Part shown: piece by piece, positions 36,184-46,171 of the stretch
How the letters are laid out: the number at the start of each line of letters is the position of its first letter
How positions within the stretch are numbered: position 1 is the stretch's first letter
Assembly (NCBI GenBank): GCA_035470785.1
Contig: DATIQN010000024.1
Location: 8,631 to 72,630, forward strand
Reading direction: 5' to 3'
Source of the DNA: Croceibacterium_B sp035470785
GTDB lineage: Bacteria > Pseudomonadota > Alphaproteobacteria > Sphingomonadales > Sphingomonadaceae
Length of the DNA stretch: 64,000 nt
Position numbers and translations under genes: made by a program
Notes under the pieces: generated by a model
Databases searched by the model: none
Seen by the model: the letters and a program-made list of their open reading frames with translations, nothing else
What the model was told of the DNA's origin: nothing

Positions 36184-37434
36184 ATGACCACGGCGCATAT
36201 CGAGGCCGGCCCCGCCGTGGACCAGGCGCACGACAGCCAGGGCGTCGTCCGCTTCCCCATCGTCTTCATGCCTCTGTTCGCGCCGTTCGGCATTTCCAGC
36301 GGTTATGTCAGCGTAACGCTCGGCTTCCTGCTTTCCCGCGCGGGCGTGCCGACGGCGATCATCGGCGCTTTGATCGCGCTCTCGGTCTGGCCACAGACCT
36401 GGAAGATACTGTGGGCGCCGGTGGTCGACACGGTCGGCAATCCGAAGCTGTGGTACGGCGTCGGCACGACGCTGGTCGGCGGCACCATCCTGCTGATGAG
36501 TGTGCTGCCGATGACCCGCGCAGAGGTCCCGCTGTTCAGCACGCTGATCATCGTCTCCTCGATCGCCTCGACGCTTGTCAGCATGTCGACCGAAATCTTC
36601 ATGGCCAACCAGACCCCGCCCGAACTGCGCGGCCGGGCCAGCGGCTGGTCGCAGGCAGGCAACCTTGGCGGGGCCGGAATAGGCGGTGGACTCGGGCTCC
36701 TGCTGGCCGAGCATGTCGGCCATGCGTGGGTCTCGGGCGCAGTCCTGGCGCTGATGTGCTTCGTCTGCTGGGCGGGTGTGCTCTTCCTGCCGCGGCTCGA
36801 TCGCACGGCCAAGGCGCCAAGCTACTTGCGCGAATTGCTGAACGTGGCGCTTGACGTTTGGTCGGTGGCGAAATCGCGGTTGGGCTACTTGGCGCTTGTC
36901 ATCATGGTGCTGCCGATCGCCTCGGGGGCAGTGCCGTGGTCGGCTGTCGCGAAGGAATGGCACGCCGGTGGCGATCTTGTCGCACTCGTCAACGGCGTCG
37001 CCGGCGGCCTTGCCTCGATGGTCGGCGCCATGCTCGCTGGCTGGGTCTGCGACCGGATGGATGTAAAGCGCGCCTATTGCTTGTTCGGCATCCTCGTCGG
37101 TCTGGCAGCCGTGGCCATGATCGCCCTGCCCCGTACTCCAACCGTCTTCACGGCGTTCGTGCTGCTTTATTCGGCGATGGTCGGGATGGGCTACGCCGGT
37201 TACGCGGCGATCGTGCTCGAGGCGATCGGCAAGAAGTCGCCTGCCACTAACTGGAACCTGATGGCCGCCCTGTCGAACATCCCCATCGCGGTGATGAGCA
37301 CGTTCGACGGCTGGGTGCACGACAAGTACGGCACCAACGCGATGCTGCTCGGTGAGCTGGTGCTGCCGGCGATCGCTATCCTCGGCTTCGGCGTGCTGGT
37401 TCTGGTAACCCGCCCGCGTGCGCAAGCGGCCTGA
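36184..37434 (+). CDS. MFS transporter (PAT/AmpG-like)
   Basis: 416 residues with 12 hydrophobic segments and the AmpG-like features PVVDTVGNPKLWYG and an early loop RAGVPTAIIGALIALSVW. The family includes peptidoglycan-fragment importers and acetyl-CoA transporters. Neighbouring mtgA (44 bases downstream) makes a cell-wall context plausible, but the substrate is not shown by sequence. A short purine-rich site lies before the ATG. Confidence 0.8.
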   Translation: MTTAHIEAGPAVDQAHDSQGVVRFPIVFMPLFAPFGISSGYVSVTLGFLLSRAGVPTAIIGALIALSVWPQTWKILWAPVVDTVGNPKLWYGVGTTLVGGTILLMSVLPMTRAEVPLFSTLIIVSSIASTLVSMSTEIFMANQTPPELRGRASGWSQAGNLGGAGIGGGLGLLLAEHVGHAWVSGAVLALMCFVCWAGVLFLPRLDRTAKAPSYLRELLNVALDVWSVAKSRLGYLALVIMVLPIASGAVPWSAVAKEWHAGGDLVALVNGVAGGLASMVGAMLAGWVCDRMDVKRAYCLFGILVGLAAVAMIALPRTPTVFTAFVLLYSAMVGMGYAGYAAIVLEAIGKKSPATNWNLMAALSNIPIAVMSTFDGWVHDKYGTNAMLLGELVLPAIAILGFGVLVLVTRPRAQAA

Positions 37435-37477
37435 TCCGCGCGTTGCGCCGCGAGGTTCGTCGCGATAGTTCGCCGAC

Positions 37478-38149
37478 ATGATCCGACTGATGCGCTACCT
37501 GATCCTGGCCGTCGTGGCGTTCATGGCGATCAGCATCTTCCTCGTGATCGCCTATCGCGTGGTGCCGGTGCCGGTGACCGCGACGATGCTGCTCGACGAG
37601 CATGGGATCACCAAGGACTGGACGCCGCTCAGCCGTATCGACCGCAACATGGTCGATGCCGCGATCGCTGCCGAGGACGGCAAATTCTGCCAGCACAACG
37701 GCTTCGACAAGACCGCGATCGAAAAAGCCATCGAGCGCAACGCCAAGGGCGGGCACGTGATCCGCGGCGGCTCGACGATCAGCCAGCAGACCGCCAAGAA
37801 CGTGTTTCTGTGGCAAAGCGGCGGTTATCTCCGCAAGGGGGTCGAGGCGTGGTTCACGCTGCTGATCGAGAACATCTGGGGCAAGCGGCGGATCATGGAG
37901 GTCTATCTCAACGTCGCCGAGACGGGGCTCGGCACTTATGGTGCCCAGGCCGGCGCGGAACGATACTATCATCATTCGGCCGCCCGTCTAACGGCGATCG
38001 AGGCGGCGCGGATCGCTGCCGTCCTGCCCCAGCCCAAGGAGCGGCCGGTGGTCGACCCGGCCGGCTTCACTCGGCGCTATGGCAACACGATCGCGACACG
38101 GATCGGCATCGTACGGCGTGACGGGCTCGACGCCTGCGTCTATCGCTGA
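37478..38149 (+). CDS. mtgA: Monofunctional peptidoglycan glycosyltransferase
   Basis: 223 residues. One N-terminal membrane anchor (about 5-28) and a GT51 domain with IAAEDGKFCQHNGFD (catalytic Glu), RGGSTISQQTAKNVFLW and the KRRIMEVYLNVAE block. No transpeptidase domain follows, so it is the monofunctional MtgA type that polymerises lipid II into glycan strands. The CDF transporter gene starts 5 bases after it. Confidence 0.93.
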   Translation: MIRLMRYLILAVVAFMAISIFLVIAYRVVPVPVTATMLLDEHGITKDWTPLSRIDRNMVDAAIAAEDGKFCQHNGFDKTAIEKAIERNAKGGHVIRGGSTISQQTAKNVFLWQSGGYLRKGVEAWFTLLIENIWGKRRIMEVYLNVAETGLGTYGAQAGAERYYHHSAARLTAIEAARIAAVLPQPKERPVVDPAGFTRRYGNTIATRIGIVRRDGLDACVYR

Positions 38150-38153
38150 CCGC

Positions 38154-39059
38154 GTGACCGGGCATCATCATTCGCATCACGACATGCGGCCTTCCGCCGA
38201 CTTCGGCGACGCGTTCGCGATCGGCGTGCTGCTCAACTCGGCCTTCGTGCTGATCGAGGCCGGGTTCGGGCTATGGTCGGGCTCGATGGCGCTGCTCGCC
38301 GATGCCGGGCACAACCTGTCCGACGTGCTCGGATTGCTGATCGCCTGGGGCGCCGCGGCGATGACCACGCGGCCGGCCAATTCGCGCTTCACTTACGGCT
38401 ACAAGGCCAGTTCGATGCTCGCCGCGCTGGCCAACGCAGGGCTGTTACTTATCGCGACCGGCGCGATCCTGTTCGAAACGATCGACCGGCTACTCAATCC
38501 CGAACCTGTTCAGGGTTTGACGATGATCGTCGTCGCGACGGTGGGGATCGGCATCAACGCCCTCACCGCCCTGCTGTTTGCCAGGGGCCGTAAGCATGAC
38601 ATCAATATCCGCGCCGCCTTCGTCCACATGGCCGCCGATGCGCTGGTAAGCGTGGGCGTCGTGGTCGCCGGCGCGATCATAGTGTGGACCGGCATGACAT
38701 GGGCCGATCCGCTGACCAGCCTGGTCATAGTTGCGGTCATTGGCTGGGGAACCTGGCGGCTGCTCAGCGACAGCGTGAAGATGGCGCTGCTGGCGGTGCC
38801 TGATTCGATCCACGAAGGCGAAGTGCGCGCCTATCTCGAAAGGCTGCCTGGGGTGACGGCGGTGCACGACCTCCACATCTGGCCGATGAGCACGACCGAG
38901 ACCGCGCTCACCGCTCACCTCGTAGTGCCCGGTGGCCACCGCGGCGACGCGTTCCTGCACGAGGTGACCCACGAGCTAGAACATCGCTTCCACATCGGCC
39001 ATTCGACCGTGCAGATCGAAACCGGCGCGCACGCCCATCACTGTATCGATTGCGCTTAG
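38154..39059 (+). CDS. Cation diffusion facilitator, zinc-type
   Basis: 301 residues, with a histidine-rich cytoplasmic start (GHHHSHHDM), six membrane segments, the metal site pattern LADAGHNLSDVLGL in helix 2 and HMAADALVSVGVV in helix 5, and a C-terminal cytoplasmic metal domain ending in HAHHCIDC. These are the CzcD/ZitB features for exporting Zn2+ and similar ions. The GTG at 38154 is preferred because it lies just after mtgA and begins the His-rich tail. Confidence 0.9.
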   Translation: MTGHHHSHHDMRPSADFGDAFAIGVLLNSAFVLIEAGFGLWSGSMALLADAGHNLSDVLGLLIAWGAAAMTTRPANSRFTYGYKASSMLAALANAGLLLIATGAILFETIDRLLNPEPVQGLTMIVVATVGIGINALTALLFARGRKHDINIRAAFVHMAADALVSVGVVVAGAIIVWTGMTWADPLTSLVIVAVIGWGTWRLLSDSVKMALLAVPDSIHEGEVRAYLERLPGVTAVHDLHIWPMSTTETALTAHLVVPGGHRGDAFLHEVTHELEHRFHIGHSTVQIETGAHAHHCIDCA

Positions 39060-39078
39060 TTAAGCGAAGCGGCGGCGC

Positions 39079-40344
<1,266 letters not shown>

Positions 40345-40515
40345 TCTTTCATCCTGTTCCCTCGCCGATCAACGCGAGGGATTCGACCTGGTCAATGTAG
40401 ACGCAGGGTATACAATATCAATCTGCGTAACCTTAATGCCCACGGCTTGCTCTAGGCTGAAGGCACACGGTTGCCAAAATGCTACAGTTTGGTGACAACG
40501 CCTTAGCGTATGTAT

Positions 40516-40539
40516 GGGTGCCCGATCAATCGGGCGCCC
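40516..40539. other. Strong inverted repeat spanning the clpP stop codon
   Basis: Arms GGGTGCCCGA (40516-40525) and TCGGGCGCCC (40530-40539) pair completely with one G-T, with loop TCAA. The repeat contains the clpP stop codon and its last codons. On the minus strand it is not followed by a T run, so it does not look like a plain intrinsic terminator; it may protect or attenuate the clpP transcript before clpX. Confidence 0.5.
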
Positions 40540-41218
40540 CGCCTGCCGAACCGCTCGTGTCGCCGACTTGGTCGCTCGGCGGCCGGCTCTCGAACACCTT
40601 GTCGACAATACCGAATTTCATCGCCTCGTCGGCTTCGAGGAAGGTGTCGCGGTCGAGCGCCTTCTCGATGTCGGTCAGCGATTTGCCGGTGTACTTGACG
40701 TAAAGCTCGTTCATCCGCGCCCGGATGCGGAGGATTTCCTTGGCCTGGATCTCGATGTCCGAGGCCATTCCGCGCGCGCCGCCCGAAGGCTGGTGAACCA
40801 TGATCCGCGAGTTCGGCAGCGCAATGCGCATGCCCGGCTCACCCGCGGCGAGCAGGAAGCTGCCCATCGAGGCGGCCTGCCCGACACAGACGGTCGAAAC
40901 GCGCGGCTTGATGTATTGCATGGTGTCGTGGATCGCCATTCCGGCGGTGATCACCCCGCCGGGCGAATTGATATACATTGAGATGTCGCGCGAATTCTCG
41001 CTCTCAAGATAGAGCAGCTGGGCGACGATCAGCGAGGCCATACCGTCCTCGACCGGCCCGGTGACGAACACGATGCGCTCGCGCAGCAGGCGGCTGAAGA
41101 TGTCGAAGCTGCGCTCGCCGCGGCTGGTACTCTCGACGACGACGGGGACCAACTGGCCTGTCACCGGATCCATGCTGAACTTGCCTTGCGCGTTGTCGGT
41201 GCCGAACAGGTCGATCAT
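40526..41218 (-). CDS. clpP: ATP-dependent Clp protease proteolytic subunit
   Basis: 230 residues with the serine-protease triad of ClpP: S117 in GQAASMGSFLL, H142 in MVHQPSGG, and a later Asp. The C-terminal tail RPPSDQVGDTSGSAGGAPD is longer and more polar than in enterics, as often in sphingomonads. It forms the proteolytic tetradecamer with ClpX. A CTTGAA element upstream suggests heat-shock control. Confidence 0.96.
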   Translation of the reverse strand: MIDLFGTDNAQGKFSMDPVTGQLVPVVVESTSRGERSFDIFSRLLRERIVFVTGPVEDGMASLIVAQLLYLESENSRDISMYINSPGGVITAGMAIHDTMQYIKPRVSTVCVGQAASMGSFLLAAGEPGMRIALPNSRIMVHQPSGGARGMASDIEIQAKEILRIRARMNELYVKYTGKSLTDIEKALDRDTFLEADEAMKFGIVDKVFESRPPSDQVGDTSGSAGGAPD

Positions 41219-41246
41219 AAAACCTCATTGTATGGAAGTGCGGGGC

Positions 41247-41277
41247 CTATGTCGCGCCTTGGCCCGCGATGTTCAAG
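41247..41277 (-). promoter_or_regulatory. Possible RpoH-type promoter of clpP
   Basis: On the minus strand CTTGAA (41277-41272) is followed, after 17 bases, by CGACATAG (41254-41247). CTTGAA is the heat-shock -35 core and the spacing fits alphaproteobacterial RpoH sites, but the -10 element departs from the CYTATNT pattern. The position, 29 to 59 bases before the clpP start, is appropriate. Inference only. Confidence 0.35.
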
Positions 41278-41375
41278 GGGCTTGGGCGTGGATGCCCCGT
41301 TGCTGTTCATCGTCTGCGGTTCGCCATCGGTCGAACGCACATGTTACATTTGTAGCGCGGACGTACCAAGCGCTT

Positions 41376-43490
41376 ATGAAAACACACGTCATCGCGGCGC
41401 TCCTGGCCGGTTCTGCCCTGCTCTTGGCTCCTGTTGCGGCATTCGCCCAGGACAGTTCTCCGGCGCCCGCGCCTGCACCGGCTCCCCCGCCGACGGCTTC
41501 GATCGACATTCCTCATGCCAGCCCAGAAGGCCATCTGATCTTCACCCCGGCGGACTTCGCGAGATATTCGCCGAAGAACGCGCTCGACATGCTCAATCAG
41601 GTCCCCGGGTTTTCGATCAGCGGCGGTGACCAGAACCGCGGCCTCGGCGAGGCCAGCGTTAACGTGCTGATCAACGGCGAACGGTTGGAGCTGAAGTCTG
41701 AAACCATCACCAGCCGGCTGCAGAAGATTTCGGCCGACAGGGTCGAGCGGATCGAGATCGTCGACGGTGCCTCGCTCAAGATTCCGGGGCTTTCCGGCCA
41801 GGTGGCAAACATTGTCACCAAGAAGGGCGGCCTCTCGGGCCAGTACGAATGGGATACCCGCTTCCGCCCGGGCTACGTCAAGCCCGAGTGGTTCGGCGGG
41901 AACGTCTCGCTCAGCGGCTCGACCAAAACGCTCGACTACACGCTGTCGCTAAGCAACGACAACGGTCGCGGCTCGATCAAGGGGCCGACCGACATTACCG
42001 ACGCCAAGGGCGTACTGACCGAGCACCGCGCCATCCACCAGGCCAACATGTTTGACGGCCCGAAGGTCTCAGGCTCACTCAAGTGGAACGGCCCGGGCAC
42101 CTCGGTGCTGCACCTCGATGGCTCATACCAGCAGCAGTACTTCGATTCGAACGACATCGAGGATCGCACCGATCCGGGCGGGGTTGATCGCCATTACGAA
42201 TACACCCCGCGCGACCGCGATACGAATTACGAAATCGGCGGCGATTACGAGTTCAAGCTCGGGCCCGGGCGCCTCAAGCTGATCGGCCTCGATCGCTACG
42301 ATCACGATCGTTACAAGGAAGACGTCGTGCTGACTTATGCCGACGGATCGCCCAACACCGGCGGGAGTTACGCCAGCGTCAGCACCAGCCGCGAGCGCGT
42401 CGCCCGCGCCGAATACAACTGGAAGATGCTCCGCGGCGACTGGCAAATTTCGGCCGAATCCGCCTTCAACAGCTTCGACGGCGCAGCGCATCTCTATGAT
42501 CTCGACCCGAGCGGGACCTTTGTGGAGGCGCCGTTTCCCGGCGGCACCGGCGGGGTCACCGAGGATCGCTTCGAGAGCATCCTCACCTATGGCCGGCAGC
42601 TCACCAGGAACCTCTCCCTGCAGATCGGTGGCGGCGTCGAGTACTCGAAGATCGCGCAGACCGGATCGATGGGCCTCACGCGCACATTCTGGCGCCCGAA
42701 AGGCTCGGCAAGCTTGTCATGGACGCCGCAGAAGAGCCTCAACCTGTCGCTCAAGTTCGCCCGCGTGGTCGGCCAGTTGTCGTTCGCCGACTTCCTAGCG
42801 CATGCCGACCTCAACCAGGGCAACGGCAGCTCGGGGAACGTCAATCTCGTCCCGCCGCAAAGCTGGGAGCTCAACTTCGAAGCCAAGCGCGACCTCGGCA
42901 AATGGGGCACGACCACGCTCAAGCTCTACGGCAAGTGGTACCAGGACTATATCGACTACATCCCGCTGCCCGGGCGGGTCGAATCGCGCGGCAACATCCA
43001 CAGGGCGACGATGTACGGCACCGAGTGGGTGAGCACGTTCGACTTCGATCCGCTGGGCTGGAAAGGCGCCAAGATCGACGCCGACCTGATCTGGGAAACG
43101 TCGAGCCTGAAGGATCCGCTGACCGGCATTGCCCGCAAGTTCAGCAACGAAACCGACCGCGTGGCCAACGTCACGCTGCGCGACGACCTCCCGAACACCC
43201 ACTGGGCGTGGGGCGCCGGCGTGCAGTACAACCACGTGCAGCCGTATTACCGCCTGTTCGAAGTCGGCATCAACTATGAAGGCCCGGCCTATACTTTCGT
43301 GTTCATCGAGAACAAGGACGTGTTCGGGCTCGATATTCGCGGCCAGATCTTCAACCCCACGGGCGGCCGGCACTACTTCCGCCGGACGGTGTTCGACGAC
43401 TTCCGCGACACCGGGACGGTGCTGTTCCACGAGAACGGCAACCAGTCGGTCGGCTGGATCTACAGCCTGTCAGTCAAGGGCAAGTTCTAG
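41376..43490 (+). CDS. TonB-dependent receptor (1)
   Basis: 704 residues: signal peptide ending AFA, a proline/alanine-rich linker, a plug domain (about 55-165, with ALDMLNQVPGFSISGG and RIEIVDGASL) and a barrel of about 500 residues ending in VKGKF. Such receptors take up large or scarce solutes with energy from TonB-ExbBD. The plug opens SIDIPHASPEGHL instead of a standard TonB box, so the box may be weak. Ligand unknown; no periplasmic partner is adjacent. Confidence 0.88.
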   Translation: MKTHVIAALLAGSALLLAPVAAFAQDSSPAPAPAPAPPPTASIDIPHASPEGHLIFTPADFARYSPKNALDMLNQVPGFSISGGDQNRGLGEASVNVLINGERLELKSETITSRLQKISADRVERIEIVDGASLKIPGLSGQVANIVTKKGGLSGQYEWDTRFRPGYVKPEWFGGNVSLSGSTKTLDYTLSLSNDNGRGSIKGPTDITDAKGVLTEHRAIHQANMFDGPKVSGSLKWNGPGTSVLHLDGSYQQQYFDSNDIEDRTDPGGVDRHYEYTPRDRDTNYEIGGDYEFKLGPGRLKLIGLDRYDHDRYKEDVVLTYADGSPNTGGSYASVSTSRERVARAEYNWKMLRGDWQISAESAFNSFDGAAHLYDLDPSGTFVEAPFPGGTGGVTEDRFESILTYGRQLTRNLSLQIGGGVEYSKIAQTGSMGLTRTFWRPKGSASLSWTPQKSLNLSLKFARVVGQLSFADFLAHADLNQGNGSSGNVNLVPPQSWELNFEAKRDLGKWGTTTLKLYGKWYQDYIDYIPLPGRVESRGNIHRATMYGTEWVSTFDFDPLGWKGAKIDADLIWETSSLKDPLTGIARKFSNETDRVANVTLRDDLPNTHWAWGAGVQYNHVQPYYRLFEVGINYEGPAYTFVFIENKDVFGLDIRGQIFNPTGGRHYFRRTVFDDFRDTGTVLFHENGNQSVGWIYSLSVKGKF

Positions 43491-43507
43491 CGAGGCCGCG
43501 GCGCCAA

Positions 43508-44071
43508 TCAGCCGATCGCGCCGCGCGCGGCGAGCCCGACAACGACTGCCGCGAGCGCGAACAGGCCGCCTACGCCGAGCTGGATTACCCGCAGCGCCAG
43601 CCGTGTGGACCATCCGTCCCCGAGCGCCCAAGCAGCGGTGAGGACCGCACCGCTGCCGAGCGCTCCGCCGACGGCCGCCGGCACCGGGCCGCCGGTCGCG
43701 ACAGCGAGCACAAGGACGAAGAATCGCGCCGCGTCGGTCACCTGGCTCGCGAAGAGGACAACAGCGATGGCTCCGAGCGAGCGGGTCGGCTCGGCCGGCG
43801 CCTTGTCGGCCTTGGCGAACAGCAATTCGAGGCCCGAGACCGCCAGTGCTGCGGCGACGAACATCGCCTTGCCCGCCGGCGGCATCAGCGGCGCCAGCCA
43901 CGCCCCGGCCCAGCCTGCCAGCGCCGAAGCGGCGATGGCGGTAATCCACGCGACTATAAGCAATCCCGCGCTGCCACCCAGTGCGCCGGCCAGCCGCGCG
44001 GTAATCCGCGCCGATCGCGCGCCGATCAGCGCCAGCGCGGAAATCAGCAATGCAAGGAACAGCGCGGGCAT
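43508..44071 (-). CDS. Six-segment membrane protein, GDT1-like but without the metal motif
   Basis: 187 residues with about six hydrophobic segments in two halves, resembling the TMEM165/GDT1 (UPF0016) family in size and layout. The family motif E-x-G-D-(K/R) is missing: the matching spots read ISALALIGARSAR and SQVTDAARFF. It may be a degenerate relative with a different role, or an unrelated small transporter. It converges on the TonB receptor gene, 17 bases apart. Confidence 0.5.
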   Translation of the reverse strand: MPALFLALLISALALIGARSARITARLAGALGGSAGLLIVAWITAIAASALAGWAGAWLAPLMPPAGKAMFVAAALAVSGLELLFAKADKAPAEPTRSLGAIAVVLFASQVTDAARFFVLVLAVATGGPVPAAVGGALGSGAVLTAAWALGDGWSTRLALRVIQLGVGGLFALAAVVVGLAARGAIG

Positions 44072-44104
44072 GCCCGCCGTGTATCAGGTCTGGCAAGGAA
44101 GTGG

Positions 44105-44175
44105 AGCGGGCGAAGGGAATCGAACCCTCGTCGTAAGCTTGGGAAGCTTCTGCTCTGCCATTGAGCTACGCCCGC
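44105..44175 (-). tRNA. tRNA-Gly(CCC)
   Basis: The minus strand folds as a cloverleaf: acceptor GCGGGCG pairing with CGCCCGC, D arm GCTC/GAGC, anticodon loop TTCCCAA with anticodon CCC, and T arm GGGTTCGATTCCC. The 3' CCA is not encoded. It reads GGG codons. Confidence 0.95.
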
Positions 44176-44371
44176 TTGCGCGGTGCCGATTGCCACAGCA
44201 CTCGGCCCCCGGTCAACCTAAACGGCTGCGCGAACTGCGCGACCAAAATTCGACCCTGTTGAAACCCTATCGGATCGCTAGGTTTTACCGGCCCAGTCTG
44301 TCTTAGGGCATTGCCATCGCGGGAACAGTCGACGAGAATCCGAACCTTACCGGCAGGATGACGCAAGCCAG

Positions 44372-46111
44372 ATGACATTCGCGCAAGCGGCCATCGTCGC
44401 AACCCTGCTGGGGATGCTCATCGCATATGCGACCGAGCGGTTCCGGGTCGAACTCGTCGCGCTGTGCGGCCTTTCGGTCGGATTCCTTACCGGCATCGTC
44501 CCGGTCCAGAACGTCTTTGCAGGCTTTGCCAGTTCGGCGGTGATCACGGTCGTCGAGGTCCTGCTGGTGGTCGCCGCGCTCTCGCGTACCCGCGTGATCG
44601 ACAGCTTCGCCCGGCGCATCGTCTATCATGTGCAGAGCGAACGCGCGGTGCTGGCGATCATCTGTGCCACCGGCGCGGCGGTTTCGGTGTTCATGAACAA
44701 CATCGGCGCGCTTGCGCTGATGTTCCCGGTCACGATGTCGGTCTGCCAGCGGCTCGATGTCTCGCCCTCGCGCATGCTGATGCCGCTCAGCTTCGCGACG
44801 CTGCTCGGCGGCATGTGCTCGCTGACCGGAACGCCCGCCAACCTGGTGGTCAACCAATGGCTGGTCGGCGAAACCGGCAGGGGCTTCGGCTATTTCGAGC
44901 TGGGGCTGCTCGGCGGCCCGCTCACCCTGCTCGGCCTTGCCTGGATCGTCTTTGCCGCGCCGGGAACGTTCGCCCGTTTCCGGGAAAGTTCGACGGCCGC
45001 CGACCCGTCGCCGGCGCACTTCGTCGCCGAGCGGCGCGTCCCCGAAGGCTCGCCGCTGATCGGCCGGCGATTGCCGCAAATCGAGGACGATTTCGGCGTG
45101 CTGGTCCACGGAGTGATCCGCGAAGGCGCGCACGTGTTCGCCCGCCGCAGCGACATCGCGCTCGCTGCGGGAGACATCGTTGTCGCGGAAGCCGACCTTT
45201 CGGTCTTGGACGAGCTGGAAGAAGCCGGGCGACTGGTCGCGCCTCATCCGCCTTCCGATGCCGCCGAGCGTCAGGAATACGTGGTCATGCCCGAGAGCCT
45301 GCTGCTCGGGTCGCGCCTGGGCGCGGTCTCGTCGTTCGCCGAACATTCGCTCCAGGTCATCGGCCTGGCGGTTCGGCGGGGAAGGATCGAGGGCAGCTTC
45401 GACGAACTGCAGATCGGCATGGGCGACGTGCTGGTACTGTCGGGCGAGCGCGACGACCTGCGCCAGATCGCCGCCGAATGCAGCCTACTGCCGCTGTCCC
45501 CGCGCCGGCCGAGCCCTGTCACGGGAAGGGCCTGGCTGAGCGTGGGAATCTTCGCGCTCGGCATCGTGGTGACCGCGTTCGACCTTGTGCCGACCGAGAT
45601 CGCGTTCGGCGCGGTCGTCGTCGCCATGGCGCTGGTTGGCGGCCTGAATCTGCGCACCGCCCTGCAGGATCTCAACTGGAGCATCGTGATCCTGCTCGCC
45701 TGCATGATTCCGCTGGGGCTCGCCGTCGAAGACACCGGAGCCGCGCGGCTGATCGCCAACGAGATTGCGGCTTTCCTGCCGGCCGCGCAACCGCTGGTCG
45801 TCGGCACAACGATGCTCCTGCTGGCGGTGGTGATCACGCCGTTCATCGACAACGTGTCGGTCGCGGCGGTACTGAGCCCGATCGCCGCCGGCCTGGCGTC
45901 GCGCACGGGAACGCCGGTCGGCCCGCTGCTGATGGCGGTGGCGATCGGCGCCTCGCTCGATTTCTCGACGCCCTTCGGGCACCACAACAACGCCCTGGTG
46001 ATGGGCGCGGGCGGCTATCGCTTCGTGGACTTTCCCCGCTTCGGGATTCCGTTGACGATCCTGTGCTTCGCCCTGGCAGTGTTCGTGCTGTCGCTGATGC
46101 TGCCCGGCTGA
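44372..46111 (+). CDS. SLC13/DASS-type anion permease with two RCK_C domains
   Basis: 579 residues. Two membrane halves (about 1-200 and 385-579) contain the paired helix motifs SVFMNNIGALALMFP with GTPANLVVNQW, and ITPFIDNVSVAAVLSP with FSTPFGHHNNALVM. Between them are two TrkA-C/RCK_C-like domains (about 205-370) opening RRVPEGSPLIGRRLP. This architecture belongs to sodium-coupled sulfate, dicarboxylate or citrate permeases; the position directly before an Rrf2 regulator and sulfate ABC genes favours sulfate or another sulfur anion. Start ATG at 44372 after a GCAGGA site. Confidence 0.82.
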   Translation: MTFAQAAIVATLLGMLIAYATERFRVELVALCGLSVGFLTGIVPVQNVFAGFASSAVITVVEVLLVVAALSRTRVIDSFARRIVYHVQSERAVLAIICATGAAVSVFMNNIGALALMFPVTMSVCQRLDVSPSRMLMPLSFATLLGGMCSLTGTPANLVVNQWLVGETGRGFGYFELGLLGGPLTLLGLAWIVFAAPGTFARFRESSTAADPSPAHFVAERRVPEGSPLIGRRLPQIEDDFGVLVHGVIREGAHVFARRSDIALAAGDIVVAEADLSVLDELEEAGRLVAPHPPSDAAERQEYVVMPESLLLGSRLGAVSSFAEHSLQVIGLAVRRGRIEGSFDELQIGMGDVLVLSGERDDLRQIAAECSLLPLSPRRPSPVTGRAWLSVGIFALGIVVTAFDLVPTEIAFGAVVVAMALVGGLNLRTALQDLNWSIVILLACMIPLGLAVEDTGAARLIANEIAAFLPAAQPLVVGTTMLLLAVVITPFIDNVSVAAVLSPIAAGLASRTGTPVGPLLMAVAIGASLDFSTPFGHHNNALVMGAGGYRFVDFPRFGIPLTILCFALAVFVLSLMLPG

Positions 46112-46115
46112 TCGC

Positions 46116-46143
46116 TTGCAAAATCGTCTTTCCTCGCTTAAAT
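46116..46143 (+). promoter_or_regulatory. Sigma-70-type promoter of the Rrf2 gene
   Basis: TTGCAA (46116-46121) and TTAAAT (46138-46143) are separated by 16 bases. This is a fair housekeeping promoter between the permease stop and the Rrf2 start. The palindrome that follows would overlap the transcription start. Confidence 0.5.
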
Positions 46144-46159
46144 ACCAACTTCGTTGGTA
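46143..46159. promoter_or_regulatory. Perfect 7-3-7 palindrome, probable Rrf2 operator
   Basis: TACCAAC, spacer TTC, GTTGGTA: a perfect inverted repeat 13 bases ahead of the Rrf2 start and directly after the predicted -10 element. Rrf2-type dimers bind such short dyads; the placement over the likely transcription start suggests repression of the gene by its own product. No second copy of the same quality was found before the sulfate-binding protein gene. Confidence 0.65.
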
Positions 46160-46171
46160 GGGAATTGAACG

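Noticed and set aside
36106..37479. A 457-residue minus-strand frame opposite the AmpG-like transporter
   Set aside because: Arg/Asp/Gln-rich antisense frame with no hydrophobic pattern or motif; the plus-strand gene is clearly real.
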